Part shown: piece after piece, positions 1-13,200 of the stretch
How positions within the stretch are numbered: position 1 is the first letter of the stretch
Layout of the letters: the number at the start of each line of letters is the position of its first letter
Source: Parapristionchus giblindavisi
Lineage: Eukaryota; Nematoda; Chromadorea; Rhabditida; Diplogasteridae
Direction: 5' to 3'
DNA length: 64,000 nucleotides
Assembly: GCA_943737045.1 (NCBI GenBank)
Contig: CALSFV010000209.1
Coordinates: forward strand, 1 to 64,000
Position numbers and translations under genes: made by a program
Notes under the pieces: generated by a model
What the model was told of the DNA's origin: nothing
Databases searched by the model: none
The model's input: the letters and a program-made list of their open reading frames with translations, nothing else

Positions 1-889
1 CAGAAATATACTCACAATCAGCATTATAACAAGAATTATTCACTAAATATATCCATTCATTCATCAGTGTTATTGAAAGATTGATTGAACTATTCACTGG
101 CCCGTCATGGGAACTACAGTATTCTTTCGCTCAATGTTTTGCGGATCTCCACACGAGACCTTTCACCCAATTATTCTCATTAGAGAAAGAAGCCTTGAAC
201 ACCAATAGTTAATTTGAAAGTATCCGCTATGACAACGCTCTCTCGCTTTCTTTGTCTACTAGAGAGAGTTATGGCAGAGCGGAGAGTAAAGTTAGCTTCG
301 GTATATAGCTTAGCAATATGTACTAACCCACAAATATCTATGTGAATAGGTAATGCAGAGGCAAATATGAGAGGACTTGAAGGAGGAATTATTGATGGAG
401 TAGTGTAGTTGGTGATGTATTATGAGAAAACACCTGAAACGACTCTACTAGAGGGAAATATTGGCCAAAGTGTGATAGAGTCTTCTTACAATTAGGCTTC
501 CTACAAAAGTCTTTTTGTTTTCACATTGTTCAGAAACATGAATGCTCTCTTATAAATATCAAATCAGTGCAGACGGGTTAGGAGTGAGTCAGTGGAGTGA
601 TAATGCAGAGGACGGCGAGGGAATGCATGCAAAATATTTGGTTCCGAGTGTTGCTTTTTACACCCGTTCTCTTGGTATTTACAACGGCGTATGCAAGAAC
701 AAAGGGAAATCGTTTTCCAGGAAAACGTGACTTCATTAGCGTAGGCGGAGGATTTTTGTAAAACGCCTCCGTCAACGCTAATGACGTCACGTTTTCCTGG
801 AAAACGGTTCTTGCACGCGGCCACAGAACTGTCATTTCCTTATGCAAGTACATTTTATTCGGACAATATCTAATAGAATCTCATTCCAG
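1..889. other. Upstream intron or intergenic sequence, no gene found
   Basis: Apart from a degraded hairpin MITE (about 209-300) and a palindrome (about 690-818), I see no coding exon here. A Cys-Gly-Ser-Pro reading near 150 could belong to a sushi half-domain but lacks a good donor, so I left it out. Confidence 0.4.
690..818. mobile_element. Palindromic element, CGTAGGCGGAGG family
   Basis: Two arms of about 55 bp pair around a short centre near 760. The outer arms contain GTTTTCCAGGAAAACGTGAC and its complement, and the inner part reads AGCGTAGGCGGAGG. Related hairpins occur at 26898, 32264, 40075, 47898 and 55684. It carries no coding sequence and is probably a MITE. Confidence 0.75.
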
Positions 890-1292
890 GCACGGTAGCG
901 CGCTACTCTTGCGCGGTAGGATTCGAACGACTGGGACCAGAGGAGCGAAGGTAGTTATGTAAATCGCATTCGGATATCTTTCAATATATATCAGAAACAA
1001 TTGTTCTTTTTTGTGTGTACGTTAGCCATATCGAAAGATTTAATGAGCACTACAACACTGAAAAAAACTTGATCTTTCATCTTTGATGAAGGATCGAAAT
1101 AGTGCGCCTTTATGGAATACGATCGTGGAATTTATACATAATAAGCAAAATTATTCTTTTTGTTATGGTGTTTTTAAATGTTCACATTTTTGAACGAATA
1201 GTCGATAAGTAAAGGTTTTATGAAATCCAGTAATATACCATATACACAGATGCGGTAGCGATGGCCTCTGGCGCGGTCGTCCGCCCGTGTGC
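890..1292 (+). other. C-terminal half of a sushi (CCP) domain
   Basis: Two exons (890-950 and 1250-1352) join through an AGA codon. They read a Tyr-Ser-Cys, a Gly-Phe, a Cys-Gly, a Gly-Leu-Trp and a Pro-Pro-Val-Cys, which is the usual second half of a sushi domain. The first half must be in an exon that begins upstream. I did not find a convincing one between 1 and 889. Confidence 0.75.
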
Positions 1293-4200
1293 GTCGTCGA
1301 CGTCGCCCTTGGCCGGCCATTCGACATTCCCGAATCGAACGTCACCGAGAGGGTTAGTGATCTTTGATCTTTGATCTTTGATCGTTGTCCCGTGATCTGC
1401 CAAACACATCGCACGAAAGTTATCGTGGGAATGTAAACAGGAAGTGTAGAAGTGACAAAAGCAAAACATCCTCTCGCGCTTTACGAGAGTGGATAGTAGT
1501 TGATCTTTGATCCTTAAAGGCACATCCCGAGCTAATTTGAAACTCTCCGCTCTGGCAATGCTCTCTCACTTTCTTTGTTTACGAGAGAGTGTTGCCAGAG
1601 TGGAGAGAAAATTTGCTCAGGTCCCTTTAATCTTTTATCTATTCTCTGATCCTTGATCTTCGACATGCAGACATATTGAAATTGATTTTTGATCTTTGAC
1701 CTTTGATCTTTGATCTATGATCTTTAATCTTTACAGTGGCCCTTGCCGTCGGGCGAATGCGCGACGACGACGTCTGCTTTCATTGTGAGTGACTTTAAGA
1801 AGTTAAACACACCCGATCCTCATTTTGCTCTCCCCGCTCTGGCTATGCTCTCTCGCTTCCTTTGTCTACGAGAGTGTTGCCAGAGCGGAGAGTTAAATTC
1901 GCTCTGGTTGTGGATTAATATTGCATTTGTCGATTGACAATATGTAGTGACTACCTGACTTACCGTTTTGAGTATTGATATGGCGATGGTGAACCATATC
2001 CGAACAACACTGCATGAATGAGTTCTTGAGAGTTGGTAATGAGAGCTTTTGAGAGCGTTTGAGGGAGTCATCATACATTTTCATACCCTCATAATCTGAG
2101 GACCGACCCACTATATACTGCCCATTGCCAGGATATGTGGCAAATTTTATTTGCGAAACATATCGATTTTTTTAAAATCTACCCAAATCATATCGAAAAT
2201 CGATATATAAAAAATCCTGAGTGGTCGCTGAGAATGTATAAGGACAATATCTTTCCAGAGCTTAACACTTATTTTCTATTACGTTTTAATGTAGTATATA
2301 TACGACCTTCGACATAACGAACTCTTGATAAATGTTATTGAAATAAAAAAAAATTAAATTGAAGATAAATTAAAATTAGATTGATCTCGCCGCACCCTCA
2401 ATGATCGCAGCCGTGCAGATCGGACTGGGCAAGGACTCGAATAGGGTGAGTTGGTCTTTGATCTTTGATCTTTGATTTTTAGTCGATTGTTTATGTGATC
2501 TTTGATCTCTGATTTTTGTAGCTGGATCAACTGGAGCTATTCCAAGACTCGGGAGAGGTCTGCAAATGTGGGGTGAGTATTTTTGCCAATATTTCGATCG
2601 GATACGAGCAAACATCATGAAAGATCTATCAATGACACTAGACAGAAGTGAGAATTGTGTGTAACTACTGGAAAAAATTGATCCGACAAATGCATCATCT
2701 CTGATATGTACTCGACTGTTTCGCATTCACAGAAATTTCATTGTAATATTTATGCATTTTTGCCTTTCTTCCCTGAAGGAGTACATTATGTAGAAAACGA
2801 ATTTTGATATGTGGACCGGAAATTAAGTAATAATGGATGGTGTAATACTGGAGTACAACGGAGGTGAAGCGGTTGGGATTGATGAGGGGTTTAGAAAGGG
2901 GGGGGGGGTGACATCCGTGGTCTCTCTCATGGACGATTATTAGGTGTGATTGTATGGCAGTGCTTGCCATAGGCATTGCTTAGGTGGGCAGGGGTGCTAT
3001 GTTATTAAAGGTGGACTTATAGCAGGGTGGAGGCTGTTCGATGAATTCCTCGTACAGAATATGGGGGTGTAATGGTCGAATACGATTAATGACGACTACT
3101 AACATTGGGAGAGAATCTGAAAAAAAAGATCAAAGATTATGATCCTATTGGAGGTTCTCTGACACGACTAAACTAACTGAAGAGTATCATCGAGAAAACT
3201 CTGATATGAAAGGAAATTAAAGTATATTATTGAATATATTTAATGTAAAAGTAGTATTCCCCGTTAAAAGTATTATAAAAAGTATCAGTATAAAGTGTTA
3301 TTAATAGTATCTGTTTTCAGAACGAAGCGCAGCCACAACTCGCCACAAACGACACCAAGACCCTACTTACGATGCAGTGTCAATGCTCACGGTATTCAAT
3401 ATACTACAGTACCCAACTGTTGTATCTATATAACACAGGAATTAGTGATCGTGAACCGATTTAGAAATAAAACCGCAATGGATCGATTATGGACTTATTG
3501 AAAACCATGCGTAACACGAATACAACGGGGTTCAAAGGCACTCCTCGTTCTAATGTGTAACTCTCCGCTCTGGTAACGCTGTTTCTTAGACAATCAAAGC
3601 GCGTGAGCGGAGAGTTGCAAATTAGCAGTACTCCTTTAACATCATTCTTTACAGAGTGGTTCGGTTGCGGATATCAGCTCGTGGAAAGCTGCAGCTGTGC
3701 ACGCTGAAAGTCTATGCTTCCGATGCCGGTTGGTTTTTAAACTTTGAGCTTTGATCTTTGATCTTTGATCTCTGAACTTTAATCTTTTTGATATTACTTC
3801 ATTTTTTGCGTGACTAGGTGATCTTTCATTCCTCACTAGTAACGCAACTATCGTTGATTGACTCTCTTCTCGAGTGTAATCAGAGCTTGTTCTTGCGTGC
3901 ATCTTAGGTTTCTGATCTTTCTTTGGAGCTATTACCCGGCCCCGGATTTCCCGGTTCCCCATATTCGTGACCACTTGAACGGGGCGTGAGTCACTCGTGA
4001 AAAGCACTCGAATGATATTGAACAAGTGAACTGTCCACTCCTTTTTGAGCATCTCTATGTCTTCTCTATCTTCCCTCGTCTCTTATCTTTTTTTAAAGAA
4101 ATTGAGTATTTGCGCGCGTTCTCGGTTTTGGCTCAACTCCGGATTTTCCTGAAGAACGCACACTCCACTAGAAGGGCTTTAGGAGATTTACGTTTTTGGA

Positions 4201-7200
4201 AACATGACTCTCTCTCATTACATTTTCGTATATTTTTTCGCCTGAAGCTGTGAACCGCGGTGTTCACTGGCCCCTAAAGACCAAAAGAAGCAATATTTAA
4301 TTGATTCCAAGATAATCCAATTTTGTACTGTTTGCATACAATTCACGCAACAACTGTACTGAGACTACTTGCTTGTCTAATTGTCTCTGTTTTCTGTTTG
4401 CATGATGAAAAGCGGAAGAGGGTGTATAATTACTACGGGTAGTCGAAAAGCGTCCCAGTATTCCTTCCAACAAGCAATTCGAGCGATTGGTTTATAAACA
4501 TATAGCATAAATGCGATACGTGATTCCCAAAAGCTACGAAACCGACGAGTTTCGCCGAACTTCTTTTCACATTTGCTCGTAGTTTGTACGCGGGCGAGAT
4601 GACTCCGATTGACAAAACTGTAGTACAAGATTTCCCAAATTCTATGAAATCCTATGGTACTTCATTGGTTAAGTGACTCCAAGTACCAAGGCGAACAGGA
4701 GTCGTATGACTCCGCATGATTGTCGATGATTCTTGACTGTAACAGTGCCACCGTACTAGTACTTCAAATCGTCCAATTCGCGCTAAGTATGCACTTAGAG
4801 GTCATTAATTGATTGTGTACACAGTGGAGATAGGCGGAAGAGTATCGCTTATATCAATAGAGAAGCTTCACGCATTGTTTGAGAATGTGGGAAGAGGGAA
4901 GAAGAATGACTACTCCAGTGTGGGAGATGAGAGGGGACCACACATGATGAGACAGTAGCCCTGGGGCATTTTTAAATTAAAAAAAGGCAAAATTCCAAAA
5001 TATTACGGTGTTGTGCACTTTGGAGTACCTTAACCATCCACACTTTCTTGATCTTACGTACTCTCTCTTTAGCGCTCTACCTTTTTCTCTGTCACAGCAT
5101 GGCCGCTCTTGAAATGATTTGTCTATCCTTGACTCGTTTCGCTTGAACTATATCTCTCTCAACTTTCATTATGTCTTGTGATCTATCTGATGGCCAGAAA
5201 TTTCGCAGAGGAAAGAGAAGAAAGAGGTAGATAATAAGCGGATGGGAGACTTCCTGTATGCATCTCTCCTCTCCCTAATGATCGACGCACACTATCTCGT
5301 ATGTTGCACTCATCGGAGAGATAAAGTGGCAATCATATACATGAGAATGATTCTTATAACAAGTTTGGGAATGAAGGACATAATATATATTCAGTTTAAA
5401 AAGAGTTCAATATCTGCGTACGTGGAATAGTCCTAGTACTTTGACAGATCTGTTCATTTTGTTCAAAACAGTAGTTCAGATATGTGTTTTCTTTTTTATT
5501 TCAATTTGGTCGCATTAGAAATTAGACAAACAAAAACTCGATAAAGACGAAATAGTGCGTGATTTAAAGAAACTGTACAATCAATCAATAAATTGATTGT
5601 ACAGTTTCTTTAATCAGATCAAGTAAAATACTAAACGCAGGGAGGCAAAGAAAAATGCAATACGCTACAATACCCCCTACCCCCTTCCTCCTTCTTCAAC
5701 CTTCACGTGTTATAAGGTTGTCATCATCAATCATTCTATATAATTTAATTTATTTATCTCTTCTGTACCGTGTTTTCTTGTAAAACGGGTAATGATTATT
5801 ATTATTATTATTAAACTTTCAGTGTCTCCGTGGCAGTGCGGCAACAATGACTCGCCCTCTCTCGAACACCTCGGGGTTCTTGACGGCTCGTGCTATGCCG
5901 CATCGAAGATCAAGGTAAGCAGGGGATGTGGTTTAGAATTATTGTGGCCAAACTCCAACTATCGCCAACAGAATGCCCCTAGCCTATTTTAAACTATGCG
6001 TAACACGAATCCAGCGGGGTTTTCAAGGCACACCCGAGCTCATTTTACTCTACGCTCTAGCAATGCTCTCTGGTTTATTTTTCTACGAGAGACTTTTGCC
6101 AGAGCGGAGAGTCAAATTAGCTCTAGGTGTACCTTTAAAGAGTTGCAGTATTAACACTAAAATCGAGTTTATATTAAAGGCGGACTGGCCTCGCGCCGTG
6201 AGAGTGTGCACGGATGCTGTGGGAGGAACGCTGCCGATGAGGTTGATCTTTGATCTCTAAATGTTGAAGTTTTGATCTTTGATCTTTGATCTTTGCAGAC
6301 TTCATGATGCTGGCATGAACTTCCTGGGGGCTACTCTTGAAGGACTTCGAGCACCAGCTCCATTCTATTGGATAGGTAGATTTGAGATTCAATTTTATTT
6401 TGAAATCAAACCATTTATTGCGTTTTAACGTGGGCCTCTGCCAAAACTTGGCAATAACCAATTCAAAAGAGGAAGGTGTTTAATTTCATTGCCAGTCTCC
6501 TGATCACTCAACCCATATTTGGTCAAGAACTATAGAACAATATCGATATTTCATCTCGTGATCTTTGATCTTTGATTTTTGATCTTTGATCTCTTTCAGG
6601 GGTCGTGTCCGATCTAAACGAGTGGCGCTACGCCGACGGAGCTCCGGTCGGTCCGATGGAGACCCACTTCCCTGATAAGTCAGAGCTTTTTTGCAAATAT
6701 AAAACATTTTTAGTCCAGGTCAGAGTCTATTTGACATAAATAATATATTGTGATTAAATTTCATGCACTAATCTGAGAAAATTAATAGGCACATTACAAG
6801 ATTCCAATTTCATATATTTTATTGATGCAAGCTAATACTTACTACGCGAATTCTACTCTCCGCTCTGGCAACGCTGTCTCGTTGACAAAGAAAGCGAGAG
6901 AGTATTGCCAGAGCTGAGAGTTTCAAATTATTTCGGGGTGTGCTTTAACATTACTGTTTAACTAGTGCGAACTACAGTATGCAATTGAATATTGCTTAAT
7001 AAAAATAATAATAATATTTATACGTATTCATGAACAAACAATGAAACGTGTAATAAAAGAAAAAGAAACGAAATGACTCGATAAACGAAGATGATAATGC
7101 TAACGATAATGAATTGCTTTATTGCAGACAGTTGGCAGCCACCGATGGCGAGGCTATCGTTCTATCTCGGGAGGCAGGATGGAGATGGGCGGTTGGTCTG

Positions 7201-10200
7201 CAGACTGGATGGAATCATTTCGTGTGTCAGAGTAGTGAGTTATTGCTAATTTATTTATTTATTTATTTATCCACGCCCGAGGCTCACGAGACGTGTGGTA
7301 ATTTAAAAAGGAAAAGAACATAATATTATATAGATTCTCCGATATTCATTTTCAATCCTCTCAAATTGCTAAAACATGAAGGCAAACTCTCTCATACTTG
7401 CGCTGTATGTTATCTAAGACGCGACAATTAGAGGTTCGATAGAGTTTGAAAATCGTACGGTATTTTCATTGCAATGACGTGACAGGCGTGATATATCACA
7501 AAGTGATTCATTTTTTTTGTTTTTAAAGTTTTTTTTGTTTTGTTTTTGTTCTCACAAGAGGACTCTCTACTATTGCAATTAATAAAGAGTTGAATGTATT
7601 GCGTCGTTGAAACATATCTGTTCAAATGTTATTCATGAATGAAGTGGAAGATCTCATACACTCACGGCAAGCTTTCTCATATTTGAGCCATAGCATATCT
7701 AAGATGCGATGATTAGAGAAACGTTCTCGCACATGTGGGATAACTTATATGGTGTTAAAGGTGGACTCCCGCAAATATTTTCGTGAACAAACGGTAAAGA
7801 AAGTTAGCTAAAGTTATTCAACATACAGTACACCATTTATTTAACACTAATTCTGCTTATAGATTGCTATAAACATGAATGAATCATGCTTGCAATTGCA
7901 GGCAAAGGCGCGCTTTTTGAAAATAGGAAAGTTCGGCAATAGGATTCGAACCCACGGCCATGCGCTATCTACTCCGCAATTTTAGGGGTGCCAATAATTT
8001 GGTCGAAGTGGGGCCAATAATTTGGTGGATCGTAAAAGTTGACTCTAAAATTTGGCTACCAGACAAGCCCCACTTTTAAAGTTGAGTCAATAATTTGGTG
8101 GTTGAGCCAATAATTTGGTTCGAAGTGGGGGTAAAATTTTAGACTAAAATAACAGCCACACTTCGAACCAAATTATTGGCTCAACCACCAAATTAGTGAC
8201 CCAACTTAAAAGTGGGGCTAGTCTGGTAGCCAAATTTTAGGCACCCAAAAATGTTCGACCAAATTATTGGCCCACCTAAAATTGCGGAGTAGGCTGAAGT
8301 GTTACCACTGCGCTAAAGGATTGACGAGCTGTGACTCACTCTTCTCGTATATCACTTTATGGCTCGATAAAAAATAGTGGAAAACCGAAATCGGCGACTT
8401 TCCACCCGTTAAAAAAGTAACCGGAAAGTCGAAAATGGAAACACGAAATTTGAATTCGCGCGGGCGCAAAGAGGTGCGGGAATTCAAATTCCGACAGCGA
8501 ATTTTCGCGGATTCCATTTTTAGCAAGAAGGAAGCTGAATTTCCATTTTACTGCTAAAAATCGGTGACGGAAAGTCGGAATTTGAATTCCCGCACCTCTT
8601 TGAGCGCGCGCGAATTCAAATTTCGTGTTTCCATTTTCGACTTTCCGGGTACTTTTTTAACGGGTGGAAAGTCGCCGATATCGGTTTTCCACTATTTTTT
8701 AACGAGCCATTACACTTGCATAAGCTAGGTACAAGAGATTTGAATGAACATTCCACCTATAAAACATTGGAAAAGTAGAGGAAAAGTGAAAAGTAGTGTT
8801 AATTTTGTGATTGAAAAAAGTAGATGGAAAAGTAGCATAGCCCGTAATTTTATTGTAAGAGCTTGTCAATAATGAAGCTATGCTAGTTTTTCAACTACTT
8901 TTACAATCACAAAAATAACGCTATTTTTCACTTTTTCCATCTATTTTTCCAAGATATTAACTCCACATTAGTTATCTTATAATACTACAGTCGCCGTTAT
9001 CCTCTTGAACGAGAGAGTATTATCTACCAAGTCTGTTTGAGAGATGTTGGAGGAGTAAGCTAACCTTTCTCTATGATAGTCCAGTTATAACATCCTGTCC
9101 TGGGAAACGTACTCTAATCGATATTTGAGCCGTTGAAACCTCATAAAGTGTTAAAGAATGAAGGAAGGGCGAATCACATTCTCCAACTTATAAAGAGGAC
9201 GAGGCGGATGCAAGGCGGGTTTGGTGGGCAGTATTAGAGAGGGTGTGCGTGCTAATTGGCATCAAATAATTTTCTCTGTTAAACTCTCCGCCGCGCCACC
9301 AAACCCGTCTGAGGTGCGCCGCTCTGTCAAATGAATTATTGTCTCATTATTATGCGATTGTGAGAACACACCAAACAGCGCACCACAGCGATGGCAAAAG
9401 TCGCATCAGCATCTCTTTTGTCCCGCTATTCCCATCTCTCTCGCATTTTGAACTAACGTGGGAGTCAGTCATGCCAACTCAAGGGTCTTTAAGGCAATTT
9501 CTATGACAATCTTCGATGAATGTGTCAAGACAATATCAATAGACAAATCTTATAAAATAAATATTGTTTTGTCACTGACAACGAGAAGTATTTGAAATAC
9601 GTAAATTCAGAGCCCAAGTTCTGCACGTCTCCAGGAGTCGGTGAAGCCGGTCGAGTTTCGTTCTCTTCACACTCGTACGCAGGTTTGATCTTAGATGTTT
9701 TTTCTCATTTGCATGCCTTTCGTAAATTAATAATACGAATACGCACAAAGTAAACCATTGCACAGAGATCTGTGTCAATTTCCGATCCCGGTGCACAGTA
9801 TTCTGGTCCAAGCCATTTTTCTTCGAAAGCAAGACAAAGGAGAGACCATTGTATTCGAGAGAATTTGTATGTTGAGCGGTCGTTCTTGCTTTGAAAGTCA
9901 TGAGAACGCTGTGGGTGGGGTATTTTGTGATTTACAATTCGCGTTTTTACAGCATAAAAATGAGCAACATGGTGCAGGATCAATACCAAGTTTCCTTGAT
10001 CGGCGTAGCAAATATTGTAGGAAATACAAAATATCATATCGGCCGATATACTGTAGGAATTCAAATAGGTCAACTACAATGGGGTTCTTCTGTAAAACAT
10101 GTAAAAACACTATCAAAATAATCCCTGAAAATCTGGAATCGAGCAAAAGTGGAGAGAATTTTGCACTGTACTGTATTTAGCACTAGGTCATGCTAATGAA

Positions 10201-13200
10201 CCCGGATATACTATAATTTCATGTTCTTTCAGTAGGCACCACGTCCTTCTACGAATGTGAGGACGGATACGAGCTCGAGGGCAACGCACAGCGAGTGTGC
10301 GGTGCTTCCGGCAAGTGGACCGGAAGCATACCGACGTGCAAACGTGAGTGATCTTTGATCTTTGACCTTTGATCTCTGGTCCTTCGGCTTAAAGGGACAT
10401 ACTAAGCTTATTTGAATCTCTCCACAATGCACAGCGTTCTCATGACTCTCAAAGCAAGAACGACCGCTCAACATACAAACTCTCTCGAATACAATGGTCT
10501 CTCCTTTGTCTTGCTTTGGAAGAAAAATGGCTTGGACCAGAATACTGTGAATGGTGACCCTCTCTCGCTTCCTTAGTCTACGAGAGAGCATGGCCAGAGC
10601 GGAGAGTGAAATTAGCTTGGGGTCTGCCTTTAACATTGATCTTTGGTCGGTAGTTTTTTGATTATTAACATCTCAATTTTATATTCACTTTTGATGGATG
10701 ATCTTCAAGTATCTGTCATTGATCTTTTTCTTTCAGACGTCGATTGCGGGTCTCCTCCACAATTCGAAGGTGGTGAGACACAGCTGCTAAATGGATCGAC
10801 TATCTTCGGATCTCAGGTTTTTTTCTTTTTTTCTTCTTTTTTCTCTTTGATTTTTGAAATTAATCATTGATGTTTCAGGTGGATTACGAATGTCGCATTG
10901 GCTACCGACCTATTGGTCCTACTCGACGGACATGCGGTGCGGATGGAACCTGGGGTGCACCACCGCCTATCTGCAAGCGTAAGCAGATAGAGTATTGAAA
11001 GATCAAAGATCAAATTTAAGTTGAAGTGACAATACAAGCTAACATTTTTCTACGCTCTGGTAACATGACACAGAAAGCGAAAGAGCATTGAAAGAGCTGA
11101 CAGTGAGAGTTATGCCTTTAAACTAGCTAGACAAACGGGATCGAATGTCGCTGTGAAACAGTGAAGAATTGGCTTCCATGAAAATAAATATTGATTGAGG
11201 TTAAATATTGATTGAACTTGTATATTGATTGATGTTAAATATTAATTAAAATTAAATATTGATTGAAATTAAATATTGATTGATTTAAAAAAAATTATTG
11301 ATTTTTTTGTTCCAGGACTCGATTGCGGTCGACCCACGCCCATCGCCAACGGAAAGGCGCACTTCACCTCGACTAATCTCAACTCATCCGCCGTCTACAA
11401 CTGTGACCCGGGATTCAGGTGAGGATTACGGTAGATTTGACCTGAACAAGTTACGGTAGATCGAGAGCAAGCAAGACGATCAGAACAATAAACAACACAG
11501 TGTTTAAAAATGAGGAGATCATGGAAATTGATTGATTGCACTTCAGATTGATCGGTCACGACACCGTGTGGTGCCTGGAGAAGGGATTGTGGGATCCTGT
11601 CGCGCCCGTCTGTTATGGTACGGTAGAGAGAATATATTATTGATTATCTTGAATTTATCTTGAATTTTACGTTTTTGCATTACGATTGTCTCAATTTGCT
11701 AAGATCAAAGATCAAAGAATAATAATCAGAGATCAAAGAACAACTTCTTCCAGATGTCACGACTCTTCGAGAGATGCAAAGTGGCGCAGGCGAGGCCAAT
11801 GCGCTGTTAGCGATAGCCGCGGTCGCCTTGCTAATACTACTAGTGGTGAGTGGATCAAAGATCAAAGATCAAAGATCAAAGAATAAATTCCAATGGATAT
11901 ACCAAATTGTTTTGACCAAATTTCAGAGTGTCGTGAAATTTCCTTTCCGATTCAAAAAAATAAACACTACATTTTGTATCTAAAAAACAGTTGAAAAGAA
12001 GTTATGGTGACCGCGCGTTAGCAAATATGTTTCAGAGTCAATTGAAAAAGGGAATGTTTCGAAAAAAGATGATGTTCTAGGCATTGAGCAAATATAATAA
12101 TAATATGTATAAAGTCAATCCTGCTCTTGGTCAGTAGTGGGTCAGAGATCAAAGATCAAAGAACACGAATCTACTTTGAAAGGTCAAAGATCAAAGTTCA
12201 ATAATCAATATTTCTCTAGGTCATGGTTATCCGACATGCCCGAGGCGCTTCTCATTCGATGAATGATATGAAGGGAGGAGGAGGAGGAGGAGGACCACCA
12301 TCTGATATGATGAGCGGGTCTAATGGAGGGGTGATCTACGCTCAGGCACAGCCGATACGGTAATAATAAATAATTATCATTTCTAATGCATCGTAAGGCG
12401 AGCGTGCCTCTGACACGGCTTGAGGTATGCGGTAGATACTGATTTTGGGAAACAGTAACTGTAACTGGTTATTCCATATGCATCGTTACATTTGCCTTAC
12501 GTGTCTACGCCGTAACCTGCGCCGTAACGACGGCGACGCAGCGGAGGGGGTGATGGCGTAGGCACGTAAGGCAAATGTAACGATGCATAACATAGCTATT
12601 TATTACTTATTTGACAAATTCATAGAAGTATTAAAACATGAAATCAAATAAGAAGAAATATTGTAAAAAGGAAAAAAAGAAATATACTGCTTGATCACAG
12701 CGAGAATTATCGCACAAAAGAACAAAACGTGGTTGGGTTTGGTTGAGTTACGGTATTACTATATAGAGCGATTACGGTAGCCACTTTGGCATTTCAAAAC
12801 TTACAGTATACTTAAAATCACAGACTTGATGATTGCCATAAGTCTACTTCAAGTGAGAAATCATTTGGCGAAATGCATTACAGTATACCAGAGTATGGGT
12901 GACGTTATTGATTGTATTTGGGCGAATACGGTATTCATTAGTTACGGTATTGTTCGATGACTAATCGATAATTCAGCCATCAAATGCCTGTCCATATGGA
13001 CAATACGGTGTACTACGCGGCGAGCGTGCCTCTGACACAACTTGAGGTATATTTTAAATACTGATTTTGGGAAACGGTAATTGTAACTGTACGGTTATTC
13101 CATATCACCTTTAAATTCAAAATGGATATCTGTAGTTTTCACAATGGGTCAAAAGAGAAGTAACTTCTTGTTAGTTTACGGTGGATATAATAATGCAGTA

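Larger units (their letters stand above)
1293..3728 (+). other. Fucolectin-type (FTP, F5/8-like) domain in six exon pieces
   Basis: After the sushi cysteine the protein reads V-V-D-V-A-L-G-R-P, the typical opening of eel-fucolectin/tachylectin-4/pentraxin (FTP) domains. Later pieces fit the fold: I-D-L-A-A-P-S with A-A-V-Q-I-G-L (exon 2380-2445), and an L-R-I strand followed by L-Q-L-C-T-L-K-V-Y-A-S-D (exon 3655-3728). FTP domains bind fucose in fucolectins. Whether this one does cannot be told from the sequence. The expected Pro-Trp-Trp before the I-D-L motif is not seen. Confidence 0.65.
5823..7234 (+). other. C-type lectin domain (CTLD) of the furrowed-like gene
   Basis: Five exons give an N-terminal Cys pair (W-Q-C, G-S-C-Y), then W-P-R-A-V-R-V-C, F-Y-W-I-G, L-N-E-W-R-Y-A-D-G and a final N-H-F-V-C. 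The W-x-G and W-x-Y-x-D-G landmarks are those of a CTLD. The two cysteines that normally form the inner disulphide near the sugar site are absent, and no EPN or QPD motif is present (the place reads G-A-P-V-G-P). Calcium-dependent sugar binding is therefore doubtful, and a protein-binding role is more likely (inference). A second, partial copy lies at 20427-21962. Confidence 0.8.
9611..11617 (+). other. Three complete sushi (CCP) domains
   Basis: Each domain is split over two exons and has the four expected cysteines and the Trp. Domain 1 is in 9611-9682 with 10233-10343, domain 2 in 10737-10816 with 10879-10978, and domain 3 in 11316-11418 with 11547-11617. Domains 2 and 3 open with D-C-G. 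All three have Y-x-C and G-x-W near the end. The exon 9611-9682 is hidden in a 3-kb stretch full of transposons, but its phase and Cys spacing fit exactly. Confidence 0.85.

Noticed and set aside
120..205. Possible upstream sushi exon reading Cys-Gly-Ser-Pro
   Set aside because: No suitable donor and no matching phase to the exon at 890. The similarity rests on four residues.
5564..5613. microRNA precursor
   Set aside because: The 21-bp stem is perfect with a short loop and no flanking lower stem or bulges. A recent inverted duplication is more likely.
9758..10180. 140-codon frame and overlapping 76-codon frame
   Set aside because: It starts inside the 120-bp repeat and runs into intron sequence. 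The real exons on either side (9611-9682 and 10233-10343) join in phase without it.
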